64,000 nucleotides of DNA from Kribbella amoyensis (GTDB lineage: Bacteria > Actinomycetota > Actinomycetes > Propionibacteriales > Kribbellaceae): NCBI RefSeq assembly GCF_007828865.1, contig NZ_VIVK01000003.1, positions 1 to 64,000 of the forward strand. The letters are read 5' to 3'. Each line of letters begins with the position of its first letter. Positions within the stretch are counted from its first letter, which is position 1. The notes under the pieces were generated by a model. The model was given only the letters and a program-made list of their open reading frames with translations, did no database searches and was not told the DNA's origin. This document shows, in pieces, positions 24,883-34,326 of the stretch. The translations under genes were made by a program, and so were the position numbers.

Positions 24883-27003
24883 TCACCGGGCGCCCCCGTG
24901 ATCGCAGGTGCAGGGACCGTCGCAGCATCCGGACGACGCCGCGACACCCGACCCCCGGGGCGGTTCTCCGGCTGCGCCCGGCGCGGCGCCGAGGGCCAGC
25001 AACGTGCGGCCCGCCGGCACGACGGGCGACGCTTCCGCGACGAGCGGCTTCGCGATCGGCACTGTCCTGGCCGCTTGGGCCGCGCGCAGCGCCCGGTGGA
25101 TGGGGAGGTGCTTCTTCCGGCCGGCGCGGATGCCGTTGCCGATCACCAGGACCTCGGCCAGTTCGTGCGCGGCGACGACCGTCGCCAAACCGAGGACACC
25201 GGTGGCCGCCAGAGGGACCAACGCGACCAGGATCCCGCCCGACATCACCAGGTTCTGAGTGAAGACTCGCCGGGCCGCGCGGGTATGGGCGATCGCATCC
25301 GGAAGCCGGCGCAGATCCTCGCCCATCAACGCGACGTCGGCAGCCTCGATCGCCACGTCGCTGCCCATCACGCCCATCGCCACGCCCGCGGTCGCGGTCG
25401 CCAGCGCCGGGGCGTCGTTGATGCCGTCGCCGACCATGGCCACCGGACCGCGCTGCTGCAACTCGGTCACGATGCGGGCCTTGTCCTCCGGCAGCAACTC
25501 GGCGCGCACGTCGGCGATCCCCGCTTCGGCGGCGATCGCCGCCGCGGTCCGAGCGTTGTCGCCGGTGAGCATGACGACCTCGACTCCCTGCCGCCGCAGC
25601 ATCGCCACCGCCTCGGCGGCCTCCAGCCGTATCTCGTCGCGGACCGCGACGGCTCCGATCAAGGCGCCGTCGTGTTCGACCAGGACCACGGTCGCGCCGG
25701 CGTCCTGCAGGCGTTCCACATTGGGCACCAGCGAGTCCGCATCGATGAAGCCGGGTTTGCCGAGCCGGGCCGGGCGACCGTCGACGATCCCCCGCAACCC
25801 GTGGCCCGGGACTGCCTCGACCTCCGCACCAGGCGTCAAGGTCGTCGGATCAGCGGCGGCCAGAATCGCGGCGGCGAGCGGGTGCTCGCTGCGAGCTTCC
25901 AGGGCGGCTGCGACGGACAGCACTTCGGCCTGGTCAGTCTCCGGCATCGCGACGATCTCGATCACGGTGGGCTCGTTGCGGGTCAGCGTCCCGGTCTTGT
26001 CGAGAGCGACGACCTTGACCTCGCCGAGCGCCTCGACCGCGGCTCCGCCCTTGAGCAGTACGCCCGCCTTCGAGGCCGCGCCGATCGCCGCTACCACGGC
26101 GACCGGGACAGACAACGCGAAGGCACACGGCGCCGCCGCGACGAGAACGACCAGGGAACGTTCGATCCAGACGCCGGGGTCACCCAGCAGACTGCCGAGA
26201 CCGGCGACCAGAGCGGCCAGCACGAGGACGCCCGGGACCAGCGGACGCGCGAGCTTCTCGGCCAGCCGCTGACTGGACCCCTTGCGCTCCTGGGCCTCGT
26301 GCACAATGTGGACTAGACGAGCCAGCGAGTTGTCCTCGGCCGTCGCGGTCACGGTGATCTCGAGAACGCCGGCCCCGTTGACCGTCCCGGCGAACACCTC
26401 GGCTCCCGGCCCGACCTCGACCGGCACCGATTCACCGGTGACCACCGAGGTGTCCAGCGAGCTCCGCCCCGACGACACCACGCCGTCGGTGGCGATCCGC
26501 TCTCCCGGCTTCACCAGCAGTACGTCACCGACTCGCAGCTCATCCGGCGCCAACTCCACCTCGGCGCCACCTCGCAGGACGGTCGCGGTCGGTGGGACCA
26601 GGCTCAGCAGTGCCCGCAGACCGTGCTGGGTGCGCGCCACGGCGTACCCCTCGAGGCCCTCGGCGATGGAGAACAGGAAGGCCAGCATGGCCGCTTCGCC
26701 GTAGTTGCCCAAAGCAACGGCGCCGATCGCGGCCATCGTCATCAGCAGCCCGACGCCGAGCCGGCCGCGCAGCAACGCCCTGATCGTGCCCGGAACGAAC
26801 GTCGCGGCACCGATCACCAGCGCTGCCAGCTCGGCGATCTTCGCCCAGTCGTTGGGGAGGAACAGGGCAGCCAGCAGCAGCACGCCGGCCACCGCGGCGG
26901 CCTGAAGCTCCCGCACCTGCCAAACCGCGGCCGGAGGAGCGGCCGACTCCTCGCCTTCGGCTGTCGCGGCCGGCGCGTCCGTAGCGCAGCAGGCGTCAGC
27001 CAT
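24883..27003 (-). CDS. CtpG/CmtA-like heavy-metal P1B-type ATPase
   Basis: A 706-residue metal-translocating P-type ATPase in the cytoplasmic membrane. The actuator loop is VVTGESVPVEVG (about 188-199), the transmembrane metal motif is APC at 291-293 (AAPCAFALSVPV), the phosphorylation site is Asp335 in DKTGTLT, followed by MLTGDNARTAAA and VGDGINDAPALA. The ends are rich in metal-binding residues: MADACCATDA at the start and a Cys/His tail (GCCDGPCTCDHGG). APC rather than CPC, a CmtR-type repressor next door and AHELAEVLVI in the last helices point to a CtpG-like Cd/Pb efflux pump. The metal specificity is inferred from these features. It is in an operon with cmtR, overlapping by eight bases. 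Confidence 0.92.
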   Translation of the reverse strand: MADACCATDAPAATAEGEESAAPPAAVWQVRELQAAAVAGVLLLAALFLPNDWAKIAELAALVIGAATFVPGTIRALLRGRLGVGLLMTMAAIGAVALGNYGEAAMLAFLFSIAEGLEGYAVARTQHGLRALLSLVPPTATVLRGGAEVELAPDELRVGDVLLVKPGERIATDGVVSSGRSSLDTSVVTGESVPVEVGPGAEVFAGTVNGAGVLEITVTATAEDNSLARLVHIVHEAQERKGSSQRLAEKLARPLVPGVLVLAALVAGLGSLLGDPGVWIERSLVVLVAAAPCAFALSVPVAVVAAIGAASKAGVLLKGGAAVEALGEVKVVALDKTGTLTRNEPTVIEIVAMPETDQAEVLSVAAALEARSEHPLAAAILAAADPTTLTPGAEVEAVPGHGLRGIVDGRPARLGKPGFIDADSLVPNVERLQDAGATVVLVEHDGALIGAVAVRDEIRLEAAEAVAMLRRQGVEVVMLTGDNARTAAAIAAEAGIADVRAELLPEDKARIVTELQQRGPVAMVGDGINDAPALATATAGVAMGVMGSDVAIEAADVALMGEDLRRLPDAIAHTRAARRVFTQNLVMSGGILVALVPLAATGVLGLATVVAAHELAEVLVIGNGIRAGRKKHLPIHRALRAAQAARTVPIAKPLVAEASPVVPAGRTLLALGAAPGAAGEPPRGSGVAASSGCCDGPCTCDHGGAR

Positions 27004-27370
27004 GGTTCACCTCGTCCGGCGGGCAGTCGTAGTCCTCCGGACCACAGACCTCGTCACTGACGTCCTCGTGGTCCACCAGCAGCACGAGCGTCGCCAGCTC
27101 CGCGAGCGCGTGCGCCAGCCGAGGGTCGGCGAGCTCGTACCGCACCCGACGCCCAACCGGCACAGTCCGCACCAGACCACACCCCCGCAAACAAGCCAAG
27201 TGGTTGGACACGTTGCCCCGGGTCATCTCCAGCCGATCGGCGAGATCCGAGGGGAAAGCCGGCTCTTCCAGCAGAGCGAGCAGCAACCGCCGCCGATTCT
27301 CATCCGCCAGCGCAGTGCCGACCCGCGCCAACGCAGCGGCATCAACCGCGACACCAAGTCCGTCAGTCAT
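26996..27370 (-). CDS. cmtR: CmtR-like ArsR-family metal-responsive repressor
   Basis: A 124-residue ArsR/SmtB repressor. The winged helix is followed by CLRGC (Cys60, Cys64), the arrangement that defines the Cd(II)/Pb(II) sensor CmtR, with further cysteines near the C-terminus (Cys109, Cys116) that could supply the third ligand. Metal binding should release the operator and induce the overlapping P-type ATPase gene. The ATG at 27370 is chosen because ArsR homology begins there; the longer frame upstream is not coding. Direct repeats of CGATAC just upstream may be the operator. Confidence 0.88.
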   Translation of the reverse strand: MTDGLGVAVDAAALARVGTALADENRRRLLLALLEEPAFPSDLADRLEMTRGNVSNHLACLRGCGLVRTVPVGRRVRYELADPRLAHALAELATLVLLVDHEDVSDEVCGPEDYDCPPDEVNHG

Positions 27371-27379
27371 GCCACCAGA

Positions 27380-27394
27380 CGATACAGCCGATAC
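27380..27394. promoter_or_regulatory. Direct repeat CGATAC-N3-CGATAC upstream of cmtR (operator candidate)
   Basis: Two six-base copies nine bases apart lie 10-24 bases upstream of the cmtR start, in an AT-richer stretch. Position fits an autoregulatory ArsR operator, but the match is a direct repeat, not a palindrome, so it is only a candidate. Confidence 0.3.
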
Positions 27395-27531
27395 TGAATT
27401 AAGCCAATCCTGTACCAATTGCGGCCCTGTGATCTCCAGCATCCACCTTTCCTTCGCTTCCTACGAAGCCTGGAGAGGAGCGCCCCGCCGACCACGCGGC
27501 GGCAGGCGAACGGCCTCGGGCAGCGAACAGG

Positions 27532-27563
27532 CGCGGCCGTTCCCGGATCCGGGAACGGCCGCG
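27532..27563 (-). terminator. 32-base perfect palindrome downstream of the subtilase gene
   Basis: Two 16-base arms (CGCGGCCGTTCCCGGA and its reverse complement) begin 14 bases past the subtilase stop (27577, minus strand). A hairpin of this strength without a U-tract fits a factor-independent terminator of the actinobacterial I-shaped type. It also separates the subtilase from the cmtR promoter region. Confidence 0.8.
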
Positions 27564-27576
27564 TCGGAGTGCGTGG

Positions 27577-30500
27577 TTACCGCTGCAGCCACGGGGCGAA
27601 GTAGGCCACGGTCGCCACGTCGACCTCGACGCCGGTGTCGAAGCTCCCGGCCGTCGTGCTCTGTCCGGTCACGAACATCCGGACCCCCTCCTTGGTGGCG
27701 TCGACGGCGATCGCATGACCGCGGTCGGAGGCGCCTACCAGGCCGTCGTACCTGCCGAGCCAGACCTGGTTCCCGCTGGCGGCGTCGTAGGCGATCGTGA
27801 CGTAGTCACTGCCGGCATCGACGTCGGTACTCGTGCCGGTCACGACCACCTTTTCGCCGTCCGGCGTGACCGCGACGCCCCAGGAGGTGTCGTCGTAGTG
27901 CTTCGCGCCGTCGAACCGCTGGACCCAGAGCCGTTCGCCGGTGGCCTCGTCGTACGCGATCGTCGACAGGTCGAACTGCGTGCCGCTGCCCACCGTGTTG
28001 CCGGTGACGTAGACCTTGCCGCCGGCCACCGTGATCGCGTACGGGTTGTCGGTGGAGTGCCCCGGGCCGTCGTAGCTGTCCTTCCACAGCGCCTTCCCGG
28101 TGGTGACGTCGTACGCGATCGTGGTCAGGTCGACCGAAGTCTTGCCCTCGGTACTGGCACCGGTCACGATCACCGACCTGCCGTCCCCGGACATCGCGAT
28201 CGCCGACGGCATGTCGTATCCGTGGGTCGGACTGTCGTAGCGGCTCACCCACTTCCGCGTGCCGCTCGCGGCGTCGTAGGCGACGGTGCCCCAGTCGTAG
28301 CCGGTCGCCGCGGTCCCCGGGCTCTGGCCGCTGACGATCACCGTCTTGCCATCCTGGCTCAGTGCCATCATCCGGGCGTCGTCGGTCTGGCCACCCTCGC
28401 CGTCGTACCTGGTCACCCAGCTCTGCGCGCCGGTCACCGCGTCGTAGGACGCGGTGAAGTAGTCGTCGACGCCACCTTCAGCGAGCGTCGTCATGCCGGT
28501 GATGTAGACGTGCTTGCTGTCCGGACCGACCTGGATCGCGTTGGACCAGGCGGTGAAGGCCGCCGGGCCGTTGTACGTCGTCGCCCACTTCTGGGCCCCC
28601 GTCGCCGCGTCGTAGGCGATGACGACCGCGTCGGTGCCGGTCTCCTGGCCGGTGGTGGCTCCGGTGACGAAGAGGGTCCGCCCGTCCGGGCTGACCTTCG
28701 TGTCCATCGGCTCGGCGTAGGTTCCGGCCGGGCCGGCGTACCGGGAGGTCCACAGCTCGGCACCGGTCTTCGAGTCGTGGGCGACGGTGACGATGCTCAT
28801 GGAGTACTGACCCGGCACCAAGCCGTAGTTGACGCCGGTGACGTAGGTTCGCTTGCCGGCCGGGTCCAGCACGACCTGTTCGCCGGAATCCTGGACCCCC
28901 GCGACACCGTTGACCGCGGTCCAGGCTTCCGCGACCGGTCGCACCACCATCGGGATCCGCACCCGGTGGGTCCCGTCAGCCCAGGTGAGCGCACCGGTGA
29001 CATAGCTGTTCATCGCTGCCGTCGTCCTGGTGAACGTCATCTTGAACGAGGCGCTCTCGCCACTACCTAGGGTCATGCTGCGCGGCGTCACCTTGACGTC
29101 CACCCCGGGCAGCCCGGTGACCGCAGGCCGGTAGGTCGCGCGCGTCTGTCCGACGTTCGTGACGGTCCGCGTCACCGTCTGGGTGCCGGCGAGCCGGGCG
29201 ATGGCGACCGACGGAGTGTTCAGATCGCTCGGGTCCAGCGACCTCCGCAGGCGCTTCTGCTCGTCGCACACCTCCTGCCTGACACCCTTGGTGGAGCCGC
29301 ACAGGAACGCCATCCAGTCGCCGACGCCGCTGTCGTAGACCAGCCCGGGGTCGACCGCGCTGTTGGGTACGACGTGTCCGGCGCCCTGTGCGAAAGCTAC
29401 CTCGGGCTTGCTCGCCGGTCCGTCGAGAAGGTCGGTGCCGGTCGTCATCAGCGCCGACTTGATCGCCATCGGCGACCAGTCGGGATGCCGCTGCTTGAGC
29501 AGGGCCGCGAGTCCCGCGACGTGCGGCGCCGCCATCGACGTACCGCTCATCAGGTTGAAGTCGAGGCCGCCCTGCCCAGGCGGCGCGACCGCGGCGAGGA
29601 TGTCCTGGCCGGGCGCCGCCAGATCGGGCTTGAGCAGGTCGCCGCCGGCCGCGGTGGTCGGCCCGCGCGAGGAGAACGAGGAGATGTACGGCGCGGGTGT
29701 GTCGTACGAGACCTTGGCCGCGGAGATGGTGGCGGTGGCGCCGGCGGTGGCGGCGTAGGCCTGGATCGCGGCCCGGTTCGCGGCCGACAGGTGCACCGAC
29801 GGAACGGAATGGAATGGAGGTCGGCGACGACGTCGTCGGCGGCCGCGCTGGTGTTGACCAGGACCATCCCGAGGCCGCCGGCCTCCTTGACCGCGCGGCT
29901 CTTGTTGACGCGCGCGTTGTTGCCCCGCTCGCAGACCACGATCTTGCCCGCCACCTTCGCGGGGTCGAGCACCGGCTTGCCGCCGTTGTCGACGGCGGGG
30001 TAGCACAGCTTGGTGAGGAAGTCGCTGGCGTTCGGCAGCCCGATCGTCGCCGCACCGGCGTAGACCAGTGGTGCCGGTCCGGCCGAGGTGGTCGCCAGCG
30101 AGGCCCCGGTGTACTTCGCTCCGGTGCCGAGGGTGAGCGTACCGGCGGTGGAGCGGTTGTGGGTGTCCGCCGCGACCGTGGTGATCCACGGCGCCGGGTG
30201 GGCGACTGTGGTGGCTGCGGGGCCGCTGTTGCCGGCGGACGCCGAGACGAAGATCCCGGCCTCGGCCGCGGCCAGGAACGCCACCTCGGTGGGGTCGAGC
30301 AGGTCGCTGGTCGTCCCGGAAACGGAGAAGTTGATGACGTCCACCCCGTCGGCGACCGCCTGGTCGACAGCGGCGACGACGTCCGAGTTGGCGCCCGACG
30401 CGGTGGAGCCGTCCTTGGCCGACCAGAGCGCCTTGTAGGCCGCGATCCGGGCCCGCGGCGCCATGCCGGTGATCGCGCCGAACACCGACGTCGCTCCGGT

Positions 30501-31337
30501 GGCGGACACCCCGTGGTTACCACCCGCCGTCGAGGCCGTGTGCGTGCCGTGGCCGTTGTAGTCACGGGCGGAGAGGAACTCCCACGGCATCGCCTGCTTG
30601 ATACCGGCGTCACCGCCCCAGGCCGCGTCGAAGTGCCGTGCGGCGACGATCTTGCCGTTGCAGTCGTCGCTGGTCCACGAGTCGTCGCCCGCTCCGTCGC
30701 AGGTCCCCGTGAAACCGGTGAGTGGCGCGTAGGCCTTACCGGCCGGGTCCGGGGTGGCGAAGCTCTTGCTGTCCGGCCAGATCCCGGAGTCGATCACGCC
30801 GATGACCAGGCCCTCGCCGGCGTCGCCCGGGCCCTTGAGCTGGTCCCAGAGCCCACCCGGCTTGTCGAGTCCCAGGAATGTCGCGGTCGATGACGTCTGC
30901 GTCGTCACCTTCGCGTCCTTGGTCACCGCGACCACATCGGGCATGGCGCGCAGTTGCGCCACCTGCGAGTCGTTCAGCTCCGCCGCGAAGCCGTCGAACG
31001 AGTACACGTAGTCGTAGAGCTTCTTCGCGCCGACCGTCCGCAGAGCGCTGTCCTGCCGGTTCCGGAGATGGCCCGCATACCGCTCGACCGCGGCCGACTT
31101 CGCGTTGAGCCTCTTGCCTCGCGAAGGCTTGGTCGCGGCGAGCCCGGGGACGTCGCCCTGGTAGGTGGCCACCGGGTCGAGGGCCAGCTGGACGATGTAC
31201 TTCTGTGCCTGGCCGGCGTCAGCGGCGGGGGGTGCGGCCGCCGACGCGGACGGGACGGCGGCTGCGACCGCGAGCGCGGTCAGCGCCACCGCGACCGGCA
31301 CCCCTCGCCACAGCTGAGGGGATGTGGACCGTTTCAT
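27577..31337 (-). pseudogene. Secreted S8 subtilisin-like peptidase with beta-propeller tail, frameshifted by a 5-base repeat
   Basis: One long gene read in two frames. From ATG 31337 (GGAAGGTGAG upstream): signal peptide (1-34), I9-type propeptide (to about 160), catalytic Asp183 (GVIDSGIWPD) and His263 (YNGHGTHTAS), and a PA-like insert. The frame then breaks at 29801-29820, four pentamers GGAAC-GGAAT-GGAAT-GGAGG on the plus strand. Removing one GGAAT restores the frame, continuing as VPSVHLSAANRAAI, the catalytic Ser (SGTSMAAPHVAG), a Fn3-like domain and about eight repeats of the form YDAATGAQKWATTY, a PQQ/Kelch-like propeller reaching the stop at 27577. The restored protein would be about 1,250 residues. 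As read, the first frame ends at 29550 and cannot make an active protease. Confidence 0.85.
29801..29820. repeat. Tandem pentamer repeat causing the subtilase frameshift
   Basis: Plus-strand units GGAAC, GGAAT, GGAAT, GGAGG. Deleting one GGAAT restores a continuous subtilase frame, so the extra unit is the lesion. Slippage in a short tandem repeat is the obvious cause; a sequencing or assembly error is the alternative. Confidence 0.75.
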
Positions 31338-31398
31338 CGCTCACCTTCCTGTTAGGGCGAATGCCCGGCGACAGTACGGCGGTGTCCACATCCGGGCC

Positions 31399-31417
31399 AT
31401 CCGTAGGTCACACGGAT
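31399..31417. promoter_or_regulatory. Inverted repeat ATCCGT-N7-ACGGAT (operator candidate)
   Basis: Perfect six-base arms in the 138-base divergent region between the subtilase and the LuxR gene at 31476. The 17-base core TCCGTAGGTCACACGGA closely resembles the palindrome TCCGTGGTCACCACGGA beside the first LuxR gene. An AT-rich run follows immediately (31415-31421). Confidence 0.5.
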
Positions 31418-31475
31418 TTTTGCCCGTACAGTTGCCGCGACGAGGTGGGTACCGGTGCGAGCAGGAGGACGGAAC

Positions 31476-34322
31476 ATGCCTTCTGGATGCCCGGACCGGA
31501 GCGGGCTGGTCGGCCGGCACTCCGAGCTCGAACTCCTGCAGGCAACCGTCCGGGACACACCGTCCCTGGCGCTGGTCGAGGGTGAGGCCGGGGTCGGCAA
31601 GAGCCGCCTGGTCCGCGAGCTGACCAGCCGCCTGACCGAGGTCCGCACCCTGGTCGGCCAGTGCGAGCAGCTCCAGGAGCCGCTGCCGCTCTCGCCGCTG
31701 CTCGACGCCTTCCGCCAGACCGGGGACCGGATCGGTGGTACCAGGACACTCAATCCCGTGATCGGCGCGTTGGCGCCGCTGCTCCCGGAGATCGCGGACC
31801 TGCTCCCGGCCCCTCCCCCCGTGCTGACCGATCTGGGCGCCGACCGGCACCGCGTGTTCCGGGCGGCCGTCGCCCTGCTCGAGCACTTCGGCCCGCTGGT
31901 GCTCGTCCTCGAGGACCTGCACTGGGCCGACACCGTGACCCTCGACTTCCTGGCCTTCCTCTCCGCGCACCTGCCGCCCCGCCTCGCGGTGATCCTGACC
32001 GGGCGCATCGAGACGGAGCGACTACCGATCCGGGAGGCGCTGGCGCGCGCATCGTCGGGTGCGGCCCGCATCGTCCGGCTCAGCCCGTTGAACCGGACCG
32101 AGGTGGCCGAGCTCGCCGGCGGAATTCTCACGACCGAGCCCGCGCCGGACTTCACCGATCGGCTGTACGACTGGACCGGCGGCATCCCGTTCGTGGTGGA
32201 GGAGGTTCTCCGCACCTTCATGGAGAGTGCGGGGACCGAGCTTCCCGGTGGGCCGGAGACGCTGGACGACCTCGCCGCCCCGACCGTACTGCGGGACGTG
32301 GTCGTGCAGCGGTTGCTGTCCCTCGACGAAGAGGCCCGCGAGGTCCTGCACGCCGCTGCCGTCATCGGGCTGGTCGCTGACGACCGGCTGCTCGCCGCGG
32401 TGACCGGGCGCGACGCGGCCGGGATCGCGCGTGCCCTTGCCCGCGCCCAGGCACTCGGACTGCTGCACGAAGAGGACGGAACCAGTCGCTTCCGCCACGC
32501 GCTCGCCCGGCAGGTGGTGTACGAGTCGACGCCTGCGCCGGAACGCCGATGGCTGCATCTGCGCACCGCCCAGGCCCTGGAGTCGGAGTCGCCCCCGGCC
32601 GCCCGGCTCGCGCACCACTACCGGCAGGCGGGACGCCGTACCGAGTTCGTGGCCTGGGCGGAGGTGGCCGCTGACACGGCCCTTGCCCATGGCAACGACG
32701 CGGCGGCCGCGCGCTTCCTGGTGATGGCGCTCGGCGCGGACGGTCTCGCCGCCGACGTCAGGGTCCGGCTCGCGGTCGCGCTGGGCCGGGCCGCGGTCGA
32801 CGGGCTCGCCCACACCGAGGCGCAACCGATCGTCGCTCGGCTCCTGGAGACCGAGCAGCTACCTGCCGCCGTACGCGGCGAGCTGCGCTTCGCGTACGGC
32901 CGCCTGCTGCGGCAGTCCGGCGACGCCCGGGCGGGATACCTGGAGATCGAGAAAGCGGTCGGGGACCTTGCCGATGAGCCCGCGCTCCTCGGCCGCGCAC
33001 TCGCTGTCCTGGCCGCCCCGGAGACTGTGACGGACCGGCACCTGCGTGACCACGAGGCCCGCTGCGACGAAGCGGCGGTGGCTGCTCGACGCAGTGGCGA
33101 TCGCGGCGTCGACATCGCCGTCCGCATCACGAGAGCGGGACTGCTGCTCGAGCAGGGGCAGCCGGAGAGTTGGCCGCTGATCGAGGACCTCCTCGGCGGC
33201 GATCTTCCGGCGTCGTACCGGGAGCACGCGCGAGCCTGCCTGAACTGGGCCCAGGCCGCCTTGCACATCGGTCGCCTGGACCGTGCGGAGGCACTGCTGA
33301 CCGAAGGACGCCAGGTCGCCGACCGCGCGGAGTACCTGCGCCTCGCGGACGTCGCCGACCTGGTGACCGCCGCGGTCGAGCACGCGGCCGGACGCTGGGA
33401 CGGCTTGATCGATCGGGTCCGCCGGCTGGGCGGTGCCGACGCCACCTTCGGTGCGGCGTCCCTGGACTCGCACCTGCTGCACGGCTGCCTGCTCGCCGCG
33501 ATCGGGCCGGCCGAGGAGGCGGCCGACCGGTTCACCGAGGTCATCGCGGTCGCCGATCGGGTCGGCGCCGTCTGGCCGCTGATCTCGGCGCGGACCGCGA
33601 TGTCGCGGTTGCTGCTGACGCTCGACGACCCCCTGGGCGCCGCCGAGCATGCCTACGCGGCCGTCGCCGACGCCCGCGCCAAGGGCAACTGGGCGTGGGG
33701 CGCGGCGCCCGTGCTGAGTCTGGCGGACGCACTGAACGCGCAGGGCCGCGCCGCGGAGGTCGCCGAACTCGTGGACGAACTTGCCGTCGGCCTGGACGGA
33801 ACCGACGCACCGCGCGCGGAGACCGCCCTGCTCATCGCACGGGCCGTGCTCGCCTCGAATCATGATGCTGAGATCGCCGACGCTCTGCTCGAAACCGCCC
33901 GGGCTGCAGCGGCCAGTGCCGGACTGCGGTACGACGAGGCGCAGGCGGCGGAGCGCCTCGGCCTGGGGCGCTGCGAACGGGGCGATGCCCGGGGCGGCGC
34001 CGACCTCGAGGCCGCATTGCGGCTGTACGGCGCGCTGCCGGCAGCCCGTGACGTCGCCCGAGTCTGCCGCAGCATGAGGCAGCACGGCGTACCGATCCCC
34101 TATCCCTGGCGAGGTGGCCGGCCGGCGCTCGGTGGGACGCTCTCCGCGCGCGAGTACCGCGTGGCCGCCCTGGCGGCTGCGGGCCGAACCAATCAGGAGA
34201 TCGCCACTGAACTGTTCCTGTCCCGCCGCACGGTCGAGAGCCACGTCTCCAGCGCGCTGCGCAAACTCGGCTGCGCAACGCGGAAGAACCTAGCCACGTT
34301 GCTCCTCGACGACAGCGCTTAG
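31476..34322 (+). CDS. AAA-ATPase LuxR-family transcriptional regulator
   Basis: A 948-residue LAL-type regulator. An AAA_16 domain opens the protein (GLVGRHSELELLQATV, Walker A VEGEAGVGKSRLVRELTS, Walker B LVLVLEDLHWADTVTLDFLA); long TPR-like helices make up the middle; the C-terminal LuxR HTH is at about 892-945 (LSAREYRVAALAAAGRTNQEI then the ELFLSRRTVESHVSSALRKL helices). Such proteins activate catabolic or antibiotic genes in response to a small molecule or protein partner. The ATG at 31476 is chosen for its AGGAGG site; a GTG at 31455 lies in the same frame. It is divergent from the subtilase gene, a possible target, and converges with an acyl-CoA dehydrogenase gene. Confidence 0.92.
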   Translation: MPSGCPDRSGLVGRHSELELLQATVRDTPSLALVEGEAGVGKSRLVRELTSRLTEVRTLVGQCEQLQEPLPLSPLLDAFRQTGDRIGGTRTLNPVIGALAPLLPEIADLLPAPPPVLTDLGADRHRVFRAAVALLEHFGPLVLVLEDLHWADTVTLDFLAFLSAHLPPRLAVILTGRIETERLPIREALARASSGAARIVRLSPLNRTEVAELAGGILTTEPAPDFTDRLYDWTGGIPFVVEEVLRTFMESAGTELPGGPETLDDLAAPTVLRDVVVQRLLSLDEEAREVLHAAAVIGLVADDRLLAAVTGRDAAGIARALARAQALGLLHEEDGTSRFRHALARQVVYESTPAPERRWLHLRTAQALESESPPAARLAHHYRQAGRRTEFVAWAEVAADTALAHGNDAAAARFLVMALGADGLAADVRVRLAVALGRAAVDGLAHTEAQPIVARLLETEQLPAAVRGELRFAYGRLLRQSGDARAGYLEIEKAVGDLADEPALLGRALAVLAAPETVTDRHLRDHEARCDEAAVAARRSGDRGVDIAVRITRAGLLLEQGQPESWPLIEDLLGGDLPASYREHARACLNWAQAALHIGRLDRAEALLTEGRQVADRAEYLRLADVADLVTAAVEHAAGRWDGLIDRVRRLGGADATFGAASLDSHLLHGCLLAAIGPAEEAADRFTEVIAVADRVGAVWPLISARTAMSRLLLTLDDPLGAAEHAYAAVADARAKGNWAWGAAPVLSLADALNAQGRAAEVAELVDELAVGLDGTDAPRAETALLIARAVLASNHDAEIADALLETARAAAASAGLRYDEAQAAERLGLGRCERGDARGGADLEAALRLYGALPAARDVARVCRSMRQHGVPIPYPWRGGRPALGGTLSAREYRVAALAAAGRTNQEIATELFLSRRTVESHVSSALRKLGCATRKNLATLLLDDSA

Positions 34323-34326
34323 CCGC

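Noticed and set aside
24860..24901. Very short open frame (13 codons) near the end of the P-type ATPase gene
   Set aside because: There is no ribosome binding site and no downstream gene for it to lead; it runs toward the 3' end of an opposite-strand gene.
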